Below are positions 8,847-18,380 of a DNA stretch of 64,000 nucleotides, piece after piece. Origin of the DNA: Bradyrhizobiaceae bacterium (lineage in GTDB: Bacteria; Bacteroidota; Ignavibacteria; Kapaibacteriales; Kapaibacteriaceae); assembly GCA_024103135.1 (NCBI GenBank), contig JAGFIZ010000089.1:22972-86971 (forward strand). The letters run 5' to 3'. The notes beneath the pieces were generated by a model. The model saw only the letters and a list, made by a program, of their open reading frames with translations. It made no database searches and was not told where the DNA came from. Within the stretch, counting starts at the first letter, position 1. Every line of letters begins with the position of its first letter. Made by a program: the position numbers and the translations under genes.

Positions 8847-9629
8847 ATGCTCATTCGTATCCTCCTTGTTGTGCCGGAGCAAGTCGACGAGGATTTGCGG
8901 ACAATGCTTCACGCACACCCTAAGCATAACCTGGCTATGCTGGGGAGGGTAGACCACGAGGTGGCCGTTGAAAGCATCAAGCGGTTTGTGCCTGACATGG
9001 TCATCGTGGATGCTGACGCAGATGGTGGAGCACTCATCAAGAGTTGGCCAGACTGTCTCGACGAGCGCACCGTACTGGTCTGCATGGCCCGTGATGTTTC
9101 GTATGCTCTTGATGCCTTCCTGGCCGGTGCCGTGCATTACTTGCTTCAGCCAGTGAATGATGGTAGTGCAGAAGAAGCCGTCAGTCGAGCAGCAATCAAA
9201 CTTCATGCATACGACCTTGCCCGAATGAGTGATGGTTCGTGGCCCCTTGCCATGCCGCCAACACCGCAGTCCCAAGCCCCCTTCCGATGTCAGGTCATTG
9301 CCTTGCCAAACAGTGCATCGATTGCCGTGCGAAATCCGGACGAGCTGGTTAGTGCACACGGCGAAGGCAACTACACACGCGTGATGCTCCGTGAAGAGGC
9401 ACCGGTGATCTTGTCGCGTTCACTGGGTGACCTCGAGCCCGAGCTCACCCACGTGGGCTTGTTGCGCGTGCATCGGTCGCACATGGTGAACGTCGACATG
9501 ATCCGCTCGATCAACCGTGGCAAGCAACCATCCGTGCACCTTGTCAATGGATTGGTAGTCGACGTTGGCGCGAAGTACCGTGATGCGTTGTATACGGCCT
9601 TGCACATCAGCCGGTATGTGAAAAGGTAG
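8847..9629 (+). CDS. LytTR-type DNA-binding response regulator with degenerate receiver
   Basis: 260 residues from ATG 8847 (MLIRILLVVPEQ). The frame is open further upstream, but that part looks non-coding and overlaps the AEC promoter side. Residues 1-115 have the receiver pattern (VIVDADADG in the phospho-Asp position), but the usual Lys of the KP motif is Gln in YLLQPV, so phosphorylation-dependent switching may be lost. Residues about 160-260 are a LytTR DNA-binding domain (AHGEGNYTRVML, LLRVHRSHMVNVD). No histidine kinase gene is next to it. It could regulate the divergent AEC gene or the secreted protein 20 bp downstream. Confidence 0.85.
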   Translation: MLIRILLVVPEQVDEDLRTMLHAHPKHNLAMLGRVDHEVAVESIKRFVPDMVIVDADADGGALIKSWPDCLDERTVLVCMARDVSYALDAFLAGAVHYLLQPVNDGSAEEAVSRAAIKLHAYDLARMSDGSWPLAMPPTPQSQAPFRCQVIALPNSASIAVRNPDELVSAHGEGNYTRVMLREEAPVILSRSLGDLEPELTHVGLLRVHRSHMVNVDMIRSINRGKQPSVHLVNGLVVDVGAKYRDALYTALHISRYVKR

Positions 9630-9649
9630 CGGCTGAAGTAGATTGCTGC

Positions 9650-11692
9650 ATGCACAAAGTTCTCTGCATGTTGCTCCTGATGTGGATTACGGTGGGAGCA
9701 CAAGCACAAACACAAACGGCCATCGTCGTGAATCCCTATTCGCCGGTAACGGAGGCGCGCCTTTGCCGCAACTGGTTGCGGTTTGACACGACGTATGCTG
9801 GTGTAGGACCAGCAGATTTTCAAGCAGGCGACACCGTCATCATCATCCAGATGCAAGGGGCTTCGGCCGATGCTTCTGGCTCGATTACGAGTATGGGTGC
9901 TGCCGGGAGATTCGAGCGGAACGTCATCGCCAGGCGTTCGGCCGATACGGTGTTTCTGAGCATGACCATGCTGGCTGCCTATACCGAGAAGGGGACGTTG
10001 CAGATTGTGCAGTCCCGACGCTTTCCGAGTGCTGCAGAGGTGGGGGCCGACGATACAACACGACAGTACATGCTAACAGCTCCGCCGTTCGACGGTCGTG
10101 CCGGCGGCGTACTCATGCTTCATAGTGCCGATACGATTCGTCTGTGGTGCAACATCACGGCAGATGGCTGCGGCTTTAGAAACGACGAGGGCATCTGCAC
10201 CATCGGAACGTCCGTCAACGCTGGTAAACAGGGGACGCTGGGCAGTGGAGGGGGCGGACATGGCGGTCGTGGTGGACAAGGCACAAGGAATGCACAAGGC
10301 GTTGGTGCACCGGGTGGCCAAGCGCTTTCCTACACGTCGGGTGTGAATTGGATTTTTATGGGAGGGGGCTCTGGATCTGTACCCAATGGTACGAGTACTG
10401 CTGGTGGCGGCATTGTGATCGTCGATGCTCCCGCAATACATGGCAATGGATTTGCGATTACGGCTCGTGGTGACAGCGGGACAACACCCACCATGGGTGG
10501 TGGTGCAGGTGGTGCACTCCTGCTTACATCGAAAACAATCCTCGACGTACCGCTATGCTCCGTTGTAGGTGGCAATAGTCAGCGTGGTGGTGCCGGTGGC
10601 GGTGGCGTGGTGCGCATTGGTACGATCACGGCACTGAATCTTACGGCAAGTAGCTACCGAGGTGGACTTGCTAGTGAGAATGTTACGGGCAATGGTGAGG
10701 GAGGCAAACTCTTCTACAACGTCATCATCAACGAAGGAACACAACGATACTCTGCACCACAACCTGTGGTATCAGCCGATACGTCGGTGTGCGTTGGACG
10801 CACCGTATCCCTGTGGGGTAGGGGAGCAGAGGTGGTTGCGTGGACGCGTGGTGCTGATACGCTATGTACGGCTTGTGATTCCGTGGATGTTGTTGCTGAC
10901 TCAACACAGACACTCAGCGCACATTTCATGATCAACGGCTGTGTAGATACGATGAACGTAACGGTAACCGTGTATCCCACGCCAAACATCCAATTGCCTG
11001 ATACGGTGTACACATGTCCGGCAGTGCCGATTACCGTTGCTGCCCAAGAGGGATTTGCACGCTATGCTTGGTCGACCGGTGACACAACCACACATACGAC
11101 GCTACGCGCGGAAGGAACCTACTATCTTGACGTGGTGAGTACGGATGGGTGTGGAGGACGAGACTCCGTTGTGCTGATGTTTACCTCGGAGGTCCGCATG
11201 CGCGTTGTTAGCAGCGGTACAAACGGTGTGGTGCTGAGTCCGCTAAGCCCATCCGAGCAAGGACAAGCCACCATCACCATCGAGAACATCACGGACACGG
11301 CACTTACCATCACGGCCGTACGCCTGCATGATGGTACGGTGCTGTCCGTACCACTGCATCAACTACCAAGGTCATTGCCACCGCATAGCATGACTGGCTT
11401 GAATGTGGTTGGCGCCTACCACATGCCAGGTAACTATTCCGACACGTTGAGTGTGTTCGACGAATGTGGTGTTGTGTCAACACCGCTGACCGTTACCATC
11501 ACCGAAACACCGTGGTTTACGCGATGCAAGGTGCGCATCACGAGTAGTGGAGAGCTCGAAGGGTTCACGCCCGAGCAGTTGCAGGAAGTGGTGATCGTTG
11601 ATGTGTTGGGCCGACGCCTTTACCCGCCGCTCGTGCCTGGCTGCTACTTCGTCCGCCTAGGCTCTACAACGTTTGCCGTACAAATGCCCTAA
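9650..11692 (+). CDS. Secreted glycine-rich protein with T9SS-like C-terminus, function unknown
   Basis: 680 residues. The first 20 form a signal peptide (LLLMWITVGAQAQ). Residues about 190-340 are very rich in glycine (GGGGHGGRGG, GGGSG, GGAGGGG), suggesting a flexible or beta-helical region. Residues about 370-500 have PKD/Ig-like strands (YAWSTGD, GTYYLDVVSTDGC) and 520-640 another Ig-like domain. The terminal ~35 residues (VVIVDVLGRRLY, GCYFVRL) resemble the end of a T9SS sorting domain. It is probably a surface or extracellular protein. The 3' end overlaps convergent asnB by 29 bp. No recognised enzyme motif. Confidence 0.75.
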   Translation: MHKVLCMLLLMWITVGAQAQTQTAIVVNPYSPVTEARLCRNWLRFDTTYAGVGPADFQAGDTVIIIQMQGASADASGSITSMGAAGRFERNVIARRSADTVFLSMTMLAAYTEKGTLQIVQSRRFPSAAEVGADDTTRQYMLTAPPFDGRAGGVLMLHSADTIRLWCNITADGCGFRNDEGICTIGTSVNAGKQGTLGSGGGGHGGRGGQGTRNAQGVGAPGGQALSYTSGVNWIFMGGGSGSVPNGTSTAGGGIVIVDAPAIHGNGFAITARGDSGTTPTMGGGAGGALLLTSKTILDVPLCSVVGGNSQRGGAGGGGVVRIGTITALNLTASSYRGGLASENVTGNGEGGKLFYNVIINEGTQRYSAPQPVVSADTSVCVGRTVSLWGRGAEVVAWTRGADTLCTACDSVDVVADSTQTLSAHFMINGCVDTMNVTVTVYPTPNIQLPDTVYTCPAVPITVAAQEGFARYAWSTGDTTTHTTLRAEGTYYLDVVSTDGCGGRDSVVLMFTSEVRMRVVSSGTNGVVLSPLSPSEQGQATITIENITDTALTITAVRLHDGTVLSVPLHQLPRSLPPHSMTGLNVVGAYHMPGNYSDTLSVFDECGVVSTPLTVTITETPWFTRCKVRITSSGELEGFTPEQLQEVVIVDVLGRRLYPPLVPGCYFVRLGSTTFAVQMP

Positions 11693-13502
11693 GCATGGCC
11701 AGGCGCCAGACAAACAGTGCATGCTGGTTGTTGCCTGCATGGTATGCCGATAGAACGGCGTGCAGCTTGTCCTTGTTTACCCATTCATACAACTCTGTCC
11801 ACTCTCCATCCAACAATGGTGCGAGTGCACCACGTAGCCAACGTACGTGTCCGGGTGTGATGAAGCCCGTCTTATCCTTCCTGTCGAGCACCTCGTCGGG
11901 CACAATGCCGCGCATTCCTGCACGCAACACGCGTTTGGTTTCGCCACGATAGACCTTGTGGCTGTTCGGAAGGGAAAAGCAGAACTGCACAAGACGATGA
12001 TCCAGGAATGGTACGCGACTCTCGATGCTGAAGGCCATGGAGTTCAAGTCTTCCGTATGCAACAACGTCGGCAAGAGCGTCACATGAATAAGGTTGTAGA
12101 GGAAGGCGTTTAGTCGTGAACCTGACGGCATCTCCAGACGCAGCGGCACCGACGATGCAGGCATGGTAAAAATCCATGGATAGGTACGCTGCAGCTCCAG
12201 GGCATAGAGCTGTGGCTCGTCGCGGAGCGCTGTGAGGATGCTCTTTGCGAGGACGTTCAGTTGTTTGCCCGTTCCGTATGACTGACGGTGAGAGTGTGCT
12301 CTCCATTCCGAGCATGCCTCGCCAATCTTGCCAGAGCGTAAGCTATCGGCAATTACGCGATACAGACTGTGCATGTAGCCGCCCATGATCTCGTCGGACC
12401 CTTGTCCGTCCAACACCACCTTTACGCCATGTTCTGCTGCGAGCTGCATGACGAAATACTGACTAATGTAGCTGCTCGAAGGGAGCGGTGCGTCCATCAT
12501 CCAGACGATGCGCTCAAGAGCAGCCGCCACGTCCTTGTCGGTAGGCGAGATGTAGTGCGCTTCGATCTGCGGATAGCGCCGGAGCACGTAGTCGATGTAT
12601 GGTCGCTCGTCGACGTTCCCCGCTCCCTCATAGTAAGCCGTAAACGTCTTCACCACATGTTCATCGGTTGCAGAAGCAAGGGTACTCGCAATGGACGTAC
12701 TGTCGAGTCCGCCACTCAAGCACACACCCATAGGCACATCTCTTCGCGACGTAAGCTTTACACTGTCGACGAAGAGTTCACGAAACATCGAAGCATGTTC
12801 ATCAAAGCCCAACGTACTCGTCGGGTGTGTATCCAACGAAGCATACTGCTCGATCTGAACAACACCATCGCGCCACGTAAGGTTATGGGCAGGGGGCAGG
12901 GCTAGTACGTCGGTGAAATACGTTTCCTGCCAATGGTGCATCCAGCCAAGGTAGAGGCCGCGGATCACCTGATTCTGGTTGAGTGCCGACGTGACCAACG
13001 GTGAGCATCGGACGCCCTTGATCTCGCTGGCAATGTGCAGTCGACCATTCTGTAGCGCATAGTGAAACGGTTTGATACCAAACCGATCACGTGAACAGAA
13101 CAGCGTCTGCGATGTCTGATCCCAGATGGCAAAGGCCCACATGCCGATGAAGCGTTGAACGGATTGCGGACCCCACCGTTCGTAGGCTGCAAGAATGACT
13201 TCCGTGTCGCCACTCGTCGTAAAGTGCACGCCATCCGCTTCGAGTTCTGCGCGCAATTCCAGATAGTTGTACACCTCGCCATTGTAGGCAATGGTATACT
13301 TGCCCTTGGTAAAGGGCTGGTGACTTGCAGCACTAAGGTCAATGATGCTGAGTCTGTTATGCCCGAGCGTGATGGGTCCGTCTTGAAAAATCTGACGGTG
13401 ATCTGGTCCACGATGACCCATGATCTCCAACATGCGCGCGGCAATCGCTTGGGCATCATCTGAGCCAAGGGTACGATCGGCAAGAGCAACAAAACCACAC
13501 AT
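11664..13502 (-). CDS. asnB: Asparagine synthase (glutamine-hydrolysing)
   Basis: 612 residues with an N-terminal class II glutamine amidotransferase domain beginning MCGF (Cys2 nucleophile, which fixes the start) and the C-terminal synthetase domain with pyrophosphate loop SGGLDSTS at 263-270. It makes asparagine, or amidates another substrate, from ATP and glutamine. Its neighbours, a heparinase-like gene and a flippase, place it in an exopolysaccharide setting, where AsnB paralogues commonly amidate sugar acids or peptides (inference). It starts only 24 bp from the divergent heparinase gene. Confidence 0.93.
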   Translation of the reverse strand: MCGFVALADRTLGSDDAQAIAARMLEIMGHRGPDHRQIFQDGPITLGHNRLSIIDLSAASHQPFTKGKYTIAYNGEVYNYLELRAELEADGVHFTTSGDTEVILAAYERWGPQSVQRFIGMWAFAIWDQTSQTLFCSRDRFGIKPFHYALQNGRLHIASEIKGVRCSPLVTSALNQNQVIRGLYLGWMHHWQETYFTDVLALPPAHNLTWRDGVVQIEQYASLDTHPTSTLGFDEHASMFRELFVDSVKLTSRRDVPMGVCLSGGLDSTSIASTLASATDEHVVKTFTAYYEGAGNVDERPYIDYVLRRYPQIEAHYISPTDKDVAAALERIVWMMDAPLPSSSYISQYFVMQLAAEHGVKVVLDGQGSDEIMGGYMHSLYRVIADSLRSGKIGEACSEWRAHSHRQSYGTGKQLNVLAKSILTALRDEPQLYALELQRTYPWIFTMPASSVPLRLEMPSGSRLNAFLYNLIHVTLLPTLLHTEDLNSMAFSIESRVPFLDHRLVQFCFSLPNSHKVYRGETKRVLRAGMRGIVPDEVLDRKDKTGFITPGHVRWLRGALAPLLDGEWTELYEWVNKDKLHAVLSAYHAGNNQHALFVWRLAMLRAFVRQTL

Positions 13503-13526
13503 AGGGATACGAAGTTAAGTTGAGGT

Positions 13527-15086
13527 ATGGACGCCATTTCAATTTTGCGATTGCTTGCCGGTTCTGCACGACCCTTTGTATGGGGCAAACTCCGCGCGCG
13601 AATTGGTGGCGTAAAGCCCGTCGTGATGGAGACTGGCGGACGTGATCCGCGGGTTGTGCTGGAGCAGGCACGCAACCATGAGTGGTTTGCTGGCGTGAGT
13701 GAAGAAGCCCTTGCCTCGTGGACATCACAACATCCAACGACGGATACAAGCATGTGGGCCGTGTCCATGGACGTCGGCATTCGGCTGCACAATCTCTGTC
13801 ATGCTACACTTGCCTTCCCAGCGACTCCATCAGTACACGATGATGCCATCTACCATCACGCACAGTGGGTATGGAAGCATCTGGAACGCAGTGGCGGGAT
13901 GGCAACCTCGCATTTGCTAGGCGGTCTGCTAGGGCTTGTTGCTGCGGCAGCGGTGACGAATGAGCAGGTGACCAATTCGCAACCAGGCGGTATTGACTCT
14001 TCAACACGTTCGCGGCATGCTGAAATTCAATCTTACGGCCTCCAGGCAGCGGCCATGTTGCATGCAGAGATTCGCAAACAAATCTTGGCCGATGGTATGA
14101 GCTTCGAAGCCAGTACCGCCTATCATCGGCATGTGGTGGACATTCTCGTCTGGTCGGCCTTCTGGCTCAATCGTCACCCGACACTTTCCGGTACGCTCGA
14201 CGAACAGTGGTGGCGAGTACTCGACGCAGCAGTCGATGCCTTGCATGTACTTGAAGCCGCTGGTATGCCCATGATTGGTGATAATGACGATGGTATGGCC
14301 GTGAAGACTCAGCAACGCTTTCCCGGCACGCCCTCCACACAGTTGCTCTGGGAAACCTACGCTCAGCTACGTCAGCGGACTCCAAAGCCCCCTGCCATCC
14401 CTTCGCATAGAGCGTTTGCCGACTTCGGACTCGACGTGTGGTTTGCCGAGCGGTATACGCTTACCGCACGATGCGGACCCATTGGACAGTATGGCAAGGG
14501 AGGCCATGCACACAACGATCAGAATAGCATCACGCTCTTCGTAAAGGGTCAGCCCGTCATCGGCGACCCAGGCACAACCGTGTACACGGCCAATCCGGAG
14601 CAACGCAATCGTGATCGTTCGACGTGGTCACACTCAACCGTAGCCAGTTCCCATGAGCAGTTTGATTGGCCGAAGGGGGCTGATGGACTGTTCTGGATGT
14701 TCAATACACGGCATGCACCAACGGTCGTTCAACGCTCGTCCACCCAGTGGCATGGACGTGTAGTGCATGGCAACAAGCAGAGTCATGCACATGACAGACG
14801 TCTGCGGCTTGAGTCGTCAGCCATACATGTGTATGACACCTTTGGAGTTGCAGAACCACCAGCAACCATGCTTCTGACGCTTGCGCCAAACGTCCACGCA
14901 CAACAGGAAGGCGAGCAGATAATCCTCAGCGGAGCATTCGGCACCGTCCACCTTCACATCCGTGGTACGGCAAACATCGTCCCCTTCAAGAGCTATGCCC
15001 CGGCATACCTGCAACCCGTAGTCACACAGCAAATTCAGGTGCCGCTGCAGCATGGTGCACTGGAGTGGACAATAACTTTGCCGTAA
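13527..15086 (+). CDS. Heparinase II/III family protein
   Basis: 519 residues with an alpha-helical N-terminal part (HNLCHATLAF, GMSFEASTAYHRHV) and the heparinase II/III-like beta domain, recognised by YGKGGHAHNDQNSI and DPGTTVYTANPEQRN around residues 325-360. Members are polysaccharide lyases, but in capsule clusters they are often linked to AsnB and an oligosaccharide flippase and may trim or modify the polymer. No signal peptide is evident. The stop overlaps the flippase start in a TAATG. The exact substrate cannot be told. Confidence 0.87.
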   Translation: MDAISILRLLAGSARPFVWGKLRARIGGVKPVVMETGGRDPRVVLEQARNHEWFAGVSEEALASWTSQHPTTDTSMWAVSMDVGIRLHNLCHATLAFPATPSVHDDAIYHHAQWVWKHLERSGGMATSHLLGGLLGLVAAAAVTNEQVTNSQPGGIDSSTRSRHAEIQSYGLQAAAMLHAEIRKQILADGMSFEASTAYHRHVVDILVWSAFWLNRHPTLSGTLDEQWWRVLDAAVDALHVLEAAGMPMIGDNDDGMAVKTQQRFPGTPSTQLLWETYAQLRQRTPKPPAIPSHRAFADFGLDVWFAERYTLTARCGPIGQYGKGGHAHNDQNSITLFVKGQPVIGDPGTTVYTANPEQRNRDRSTWSHSTVASSHEQFDWPKGADGLFWMFNTRHAPTVVQRSSTQWHGRVVHGNKQSHAHDRRLRLESSAIHVYDTFGVAEPPATMLLTLAPNVHAQQEGEQIILSGAFGTVHLHIRGTANIVPFKSYAPAYLQPVVTQQIQVPLQHGALEWTITLP

Positions 15087-16387
15087 TGAAACTCTCGGCA
15101 CATCTCGGAAAGATCAGTTGGTCGTTAGGTGACAAGGTGCTCTATGTGCTGTACGGACTCGTGCAGCTACAACAGATCAAGGCCTTGCCAACGGATGTGT
15201 ATGGCGTATTCTCGTTGTTGGTGGCGCTTAACACCTGGATCATGATTGTCTCGGATGGTTCGGCACTAGCAGGTTTGATTCAGTTCGGGACCGATCCTGC
15301 AGAACGATCGCGACTGAACCTCATGGGACTAACCATCCACACCATGATTTCGGGCATCGGTGCGCTGGCCGTCTTCGTCTTCCAGGATCCTCTGGCCCAC
15401 CTCTTTCACGAACCACGATTTGTGATGGTTGCCACCATGCTGCCGGTGTATTGCTTGCTTACGCTGCCACGCATGTTTTGTCTGAAGATCATCTATCGCG
15501 ACATGAGAATGCGCGATCTCTTCGTGATTGACCTTGTTTGGTTTGGTGTACGAACAGGGATGACCATCTGGGCCGTACAGCATGATGAGCTCAAGACGCT
15601 TACCGACATCATCAAGATTGATTTCGTGGGTATGGCAGCAAGTTCGCTCGCTGCACTCTGGTATACACGGAAGGACCTCACCTTTGGACGTTCCGGTACC
15701 GTGTCGTTACGCACCTACCTTTCGTACGGCGTCCCCCTTGCCCTGGCCACTGCATTGAACAGCACACCGCGTCAGCTTGACGTCCTTGTAATTGCGGCCT
15801 TCTACAACGCCAGCTTCGTTGGCGTGTACAATTCCGCAAAGAACCTCTTCCGGTTTTTTGAGCAGGCCTTCGACGCCGTTGTCACCCTCGTCTACCCAGC
15901 AGCCGTGCGCATGTTTGCCGAACAGCGCATGGATGATCTGCAGGTGCTCATAACGAAGGCCATATCGGTGACGTTGATACCGACCGTTCTCATCCTCATC
16001 ATTCTCGAGGCGGGAGGGAGCAACATCATCGTCTGGTTCCTCGGGCAGAAGTATGTCGATGCAGTCGGCCACTTCAACGTGCTCATCCTTGCGGCGTTGG
16101 GCATGCCCTTTACGCTCATGAGCTCGATCATTGCAGCAATGGGGCATAGTACCGTTGTCGTCCGCTACTCTGCTTACTCGTTGGTCGTTGGTATGGCAGT
16201 ACTCTTTGCCGTCTGCCTTGCAGACTGGCCGTGGGCTGTCGGACTAGGGTTGGTGACAAACACCATTGTTGTTGGCTTCCTATGCACGGCGTACGTAAGA
16301 AGTTCCATTCACTTTCCACTCAAGGCGATATTGCGAGCGATGGATGATGTACGGAGTGCAATAGCAGGAATGCGGAGTAAGGCATGA
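15086..16387 (+). CDS. Polysaccharide flippase (Wzx/MATE-like)
   Basis: 433 residues from ATG 15086, which overlaps the heparinase stop as TAATG; a GTG seven codons upstream is less likely. There are about twelve hydrophobic segments and the typical polysaccharide-flippase N-terminus (LGDKVLYVLYGLVQL, YGVFSLLVALN). It probably moves lipid-linked oligosaccharide across the inner membrane. It overlaps ftsX-like by ATGA, so heparinase, flippase, ftsX-like and lptG-like form one coupled operon. Confidence 0.87.
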   Translation: MKLSAHLGKISWSLGDKVLYVLYGLVQLQQIKALPTDVYGVFSLLVALNTWIMIVSDGSALAGLIQFGTDPAERSRLNLMGLTIHTMISGIGALAVFVFQDPLAHLFHEPRFVMVATMLPVYCLLTLPRMFCLKIIYRDMRMRDLFVIDLVWFGVRTGMTIWAVQHDELKTLTDIIKIDFVGMAASSLAALWYTRKDLTFGRSGTVSLRTYLSYGVPLALATALNSTPRQLDVLVIAAFYNASFVGVYNSAKNLFRFFEQAFDAVVTLVYPAAVRMFAEQRMDDLQVLITKAISVTLIPTVLILIILEAGGSNIIVWFLGQKYVDAVGHFNVLILAALGMPFTLMSSIIAAMGHSTVVVRYSAYSLVVGMAVLFAVCLADWPWAVGLGLVTNTIVVGFLCTAYVRSSIHFPLKAILRAMDDVRSAIAGMRSKA

Positions 16388-17259
16388 CGTGGTGGTTCTT
16401 GATGCGTGCTAGTGGAGCCGTGATGCGTCAGCATCCATGGACTGCACTGCGTTTGATTGCTACATCACTTGTCGGCATCCTCGTAATTGTGATGAGTGCC
16501 AGTTGGGTGCTTGCACAACTTCGGCAGGTAGATCAGGAGGCCTCGACGATACGAGTGGAAATGTTCTTGTTGCCAGAGCTGGCCGACAGTGTGGCAATGA
16601 GTACGATGAAGGTAGTCCGTGCACATCCTGGCATTACGGCCGCACGTCTTGTTCGCGAAAGCGAAGCATGGGATGAATTCTCCAGTAGTGTGGGGCCGAT
16701 GGACGATTTGCGTCCAGTTGTCCACCTACCACAGCGCATACGGATCTGGGTACAGGCAGAGTTGATGCGAGCTGACAGTCTTGCAATGCTTGCTTCGGAT
16801 CTACGGACGACGCACTCCATGGTAGCAACCGATGTTGTCTGGCCGCGCGAGTATGTTCAGGCGCTTGATGCCAGGCGAACGGATCTTGTGCTACTGGGTA
16901 GCATTGCTGTCGGCAGCATCATTATCCTCTCCCTGCTCTCGTGGATCGGCACCAATCGCACCTTCCTGGCAAGCGCAACGGAGTCAATCAAGGCGTCTAC
17001 CACTCTCGGCTCGTCACGCCTTGCAGCCGTCCTCCCAACCATGTTCGTCATGGCGCTTACGACCATTGTCGGCAGTGCTCTTGCCTATGGGTGCTTCGTA
17101 GGCCTTCAGCAGTATGGTGGACTAGCCTGGATGATGCAGGTGCATCATGCCGAGGCATTGCAATGGTGTGCAGTGCTCTGTGCTGCGAATGTGCTGTTGG
17201 TAGTATGGCAGTCCGTCCGCACGGCCGGACGCATTGCCAAGGTGCGGAGACCGCGATGA
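16384..17259 (+). CDS. ftsX: FtsX-like permease protein
   Basis: 291 residues with one N-terminal membrane helix (about 23-45), an extracytoplasmic domain with the FtsX pattern (RVEMFLLPELAD, RLVRESEAWDEF, a short LP-Q-I segment) and three C-terminal helices. FtsX with the ATPase FtsE controls murein hydrolases through EnvC-like coiled-coil activators at the division site. An EnvC-like gene lies at 22149, which supports the call. No ftsE is adjacent. ATGA overlaps at both ends show coupling to the flippase and lptG. Confidence 0.8.
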   Translation: MTWWFLMRASGAVMRQHPWTALRLIATSLVGILVIVMSASWVLAQLRQVDQEASTIRVEMFLLPELADSVAMSTMKVVRAHPGITAARLVRESEAWDEFSSSVGPMDDLRPVVHLPQRIRIWVQAELMRADSLAMLASDLRTTHSMVATDVVWPREYVQALDARRTDLVLLGSIAVGSIIILSLLSWIGTNRTFLASATESIKASTTLGSSRLAAVLPTMFVMALTTIVGSALAYGCFVGLQQYGGLAWMMQVHHAEALQWCAVLCAANVLLVVWQSVRTAGRIAKVRRPR

Positions 17260-18347
17260 TCCCGACGATGCCGACGATCATTATCTGGTATGTGGTACGC
17301 CGGTTTCTAGCCACCTTCGCGTTTACGATCGTGGCCATGTGTCTGCTCTTTGTGATCATTGATCTCTTTGAACACCTCGAGTCATTTCTTGACCACAATG
17401 TGAGCTTTATGGGAGTTGTGTGGTACTATGTTGTCTTTCTCCCATACATGGCCAAGCTGCTCATTCCCGTGTCCAGTCTGCTAGCAGCATTGTTCAGCGT
17501 AGGCAGGCTTGCCGCTTCGAACGAGATAACAGCCATGAAGGCAGCAGGATTAGGCTTCTGGCGATTCCTAGCCCCCTACCTCGTCCTTGCCCTTTGTATC
17601 AGTCTTGGGCAGACCTGGTTCAACGGCTGGGTCGTCCCCAAGGCCAATACGGCCAAGCTCGAGATCGAACGTACAGAATTGCGTAGTGCCGGCGGACCTG
17701 ATTTGAACAACTTGCGATTCCGTGATCAACCAACGCGGAACGTTAGCATCGGTACCTATAACGAGCAGACGAAGGTGGCACAAGCGGTAGTCATCGAGGA
17801 GTTCGGTAGTACGCAGCATCCGCGGCTGGTGTGGCGACTTGAGGCACCGCGCATGACCTGGGTAGATGACAAGGGATGGATTGCTGACAGTGCCATGAAG
17901 CGCGTCTATGACTCTACCAAGCAGACCGTTTCGTGGGTGTACAACATCGTCATGCCCTTTACCATCCCTCACGAACAAATTCGAAAGCTGCAGGTAACGA
18001 TCGACGAGCTCACGTTCGACGAGATACCCGATTACCTTGCCACGCAACGTGCAGGCGGGAAGGATACACGTCGACAAGAGATCGACTACTATGCCGGCTG
18101 GGCATTCCCATACTCCAACATCATCGTTGTCCTCATCGCCGTGCCCTTTGCTGCCGTACGTCGCAAGGGCGGTATGGCGGTAAACATTGCTGCAGCCATG
18201 ATTACGGCCTTCGCCTACATCGTTCTGTCGGAGGTCATCAAAGCCGTAGGCACCGCAACGAGCTTCGATGTTGTGGTTGTTGGTTGGTCCTCGACCATTG
18301 CCTTTGCCTGCATTGCCCTGCTCGTAGTGTTTGTATTCAGACGATAG
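17256..18347 (+). CDS. lptG: LptF/LptG (YjgP/YjgQ) family permease
   Basis: 363 residues from ATG 17256, which overlaps the ftsX stop as ATGA; the longer open frame upstream lies inside ftsX. Features are an N-terminal helix pair (IIIWYVVRRFLATFAFTIVA, then a second helix ending at FEHLESF), a periplasmic beta-jellyroll region (about 140-270) and three C-terminal helices. LptF and LptG with LptB extract lipopolysaccharide from the inner membrane and pass it to LptC/A/D. It could be LptF or LptG; only one copy is present here. Confidence 0.88.
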   Translation: MIPTMPTIIIWYVVRRFLATFAFTIVAMCLLFVIIDLFEHLESFLDHNVSFMGVVWYYVVFLPYMAKLLIPVSSLLAALFSVGRLAASNEITAMKAAGLGFWRFLAPYLVLALCISLGQTWFNGWVVPKANTAKLEIERTELRSAGGPDLNNLRFRDQPTRNVSIGTYNEQTKVAQAVVIEEFGSTQHPRLVWRLEAPRMTWVDDKGWIADSAMKRVYDSTKQTVSWVYNIVMPFTIPHEQIRKLQVTIDELTFDEIPDYLATQRAGGKDTRRQEIDYYAGWAFPYSNIIVVLIAVPFAAVRRKGGMAVNIAAAMITAFAYIVLSEVIKAVGTATSFDVVVVGWSSTIAFACIALLVVFVFRR

Positions 18348-18380
18348 CCACCGTAATTGCACAGTCTGTAAGTTTGCCGA

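Noticed and set aside
12369..12905. 178-codon frame on the plus strand inside asnB
   Set aside because: Antisense to a clear gene with all asnB motifs; composition is that of a shadow frame (rich in R and H).
16941..17255. N-terminal 105-codon extension of the lptG frame
   Set aside because: It lies within ftsX in another frame and is Cys/Arg/His-rich. ATG 17256 with the ATGA overlap is the natural start.
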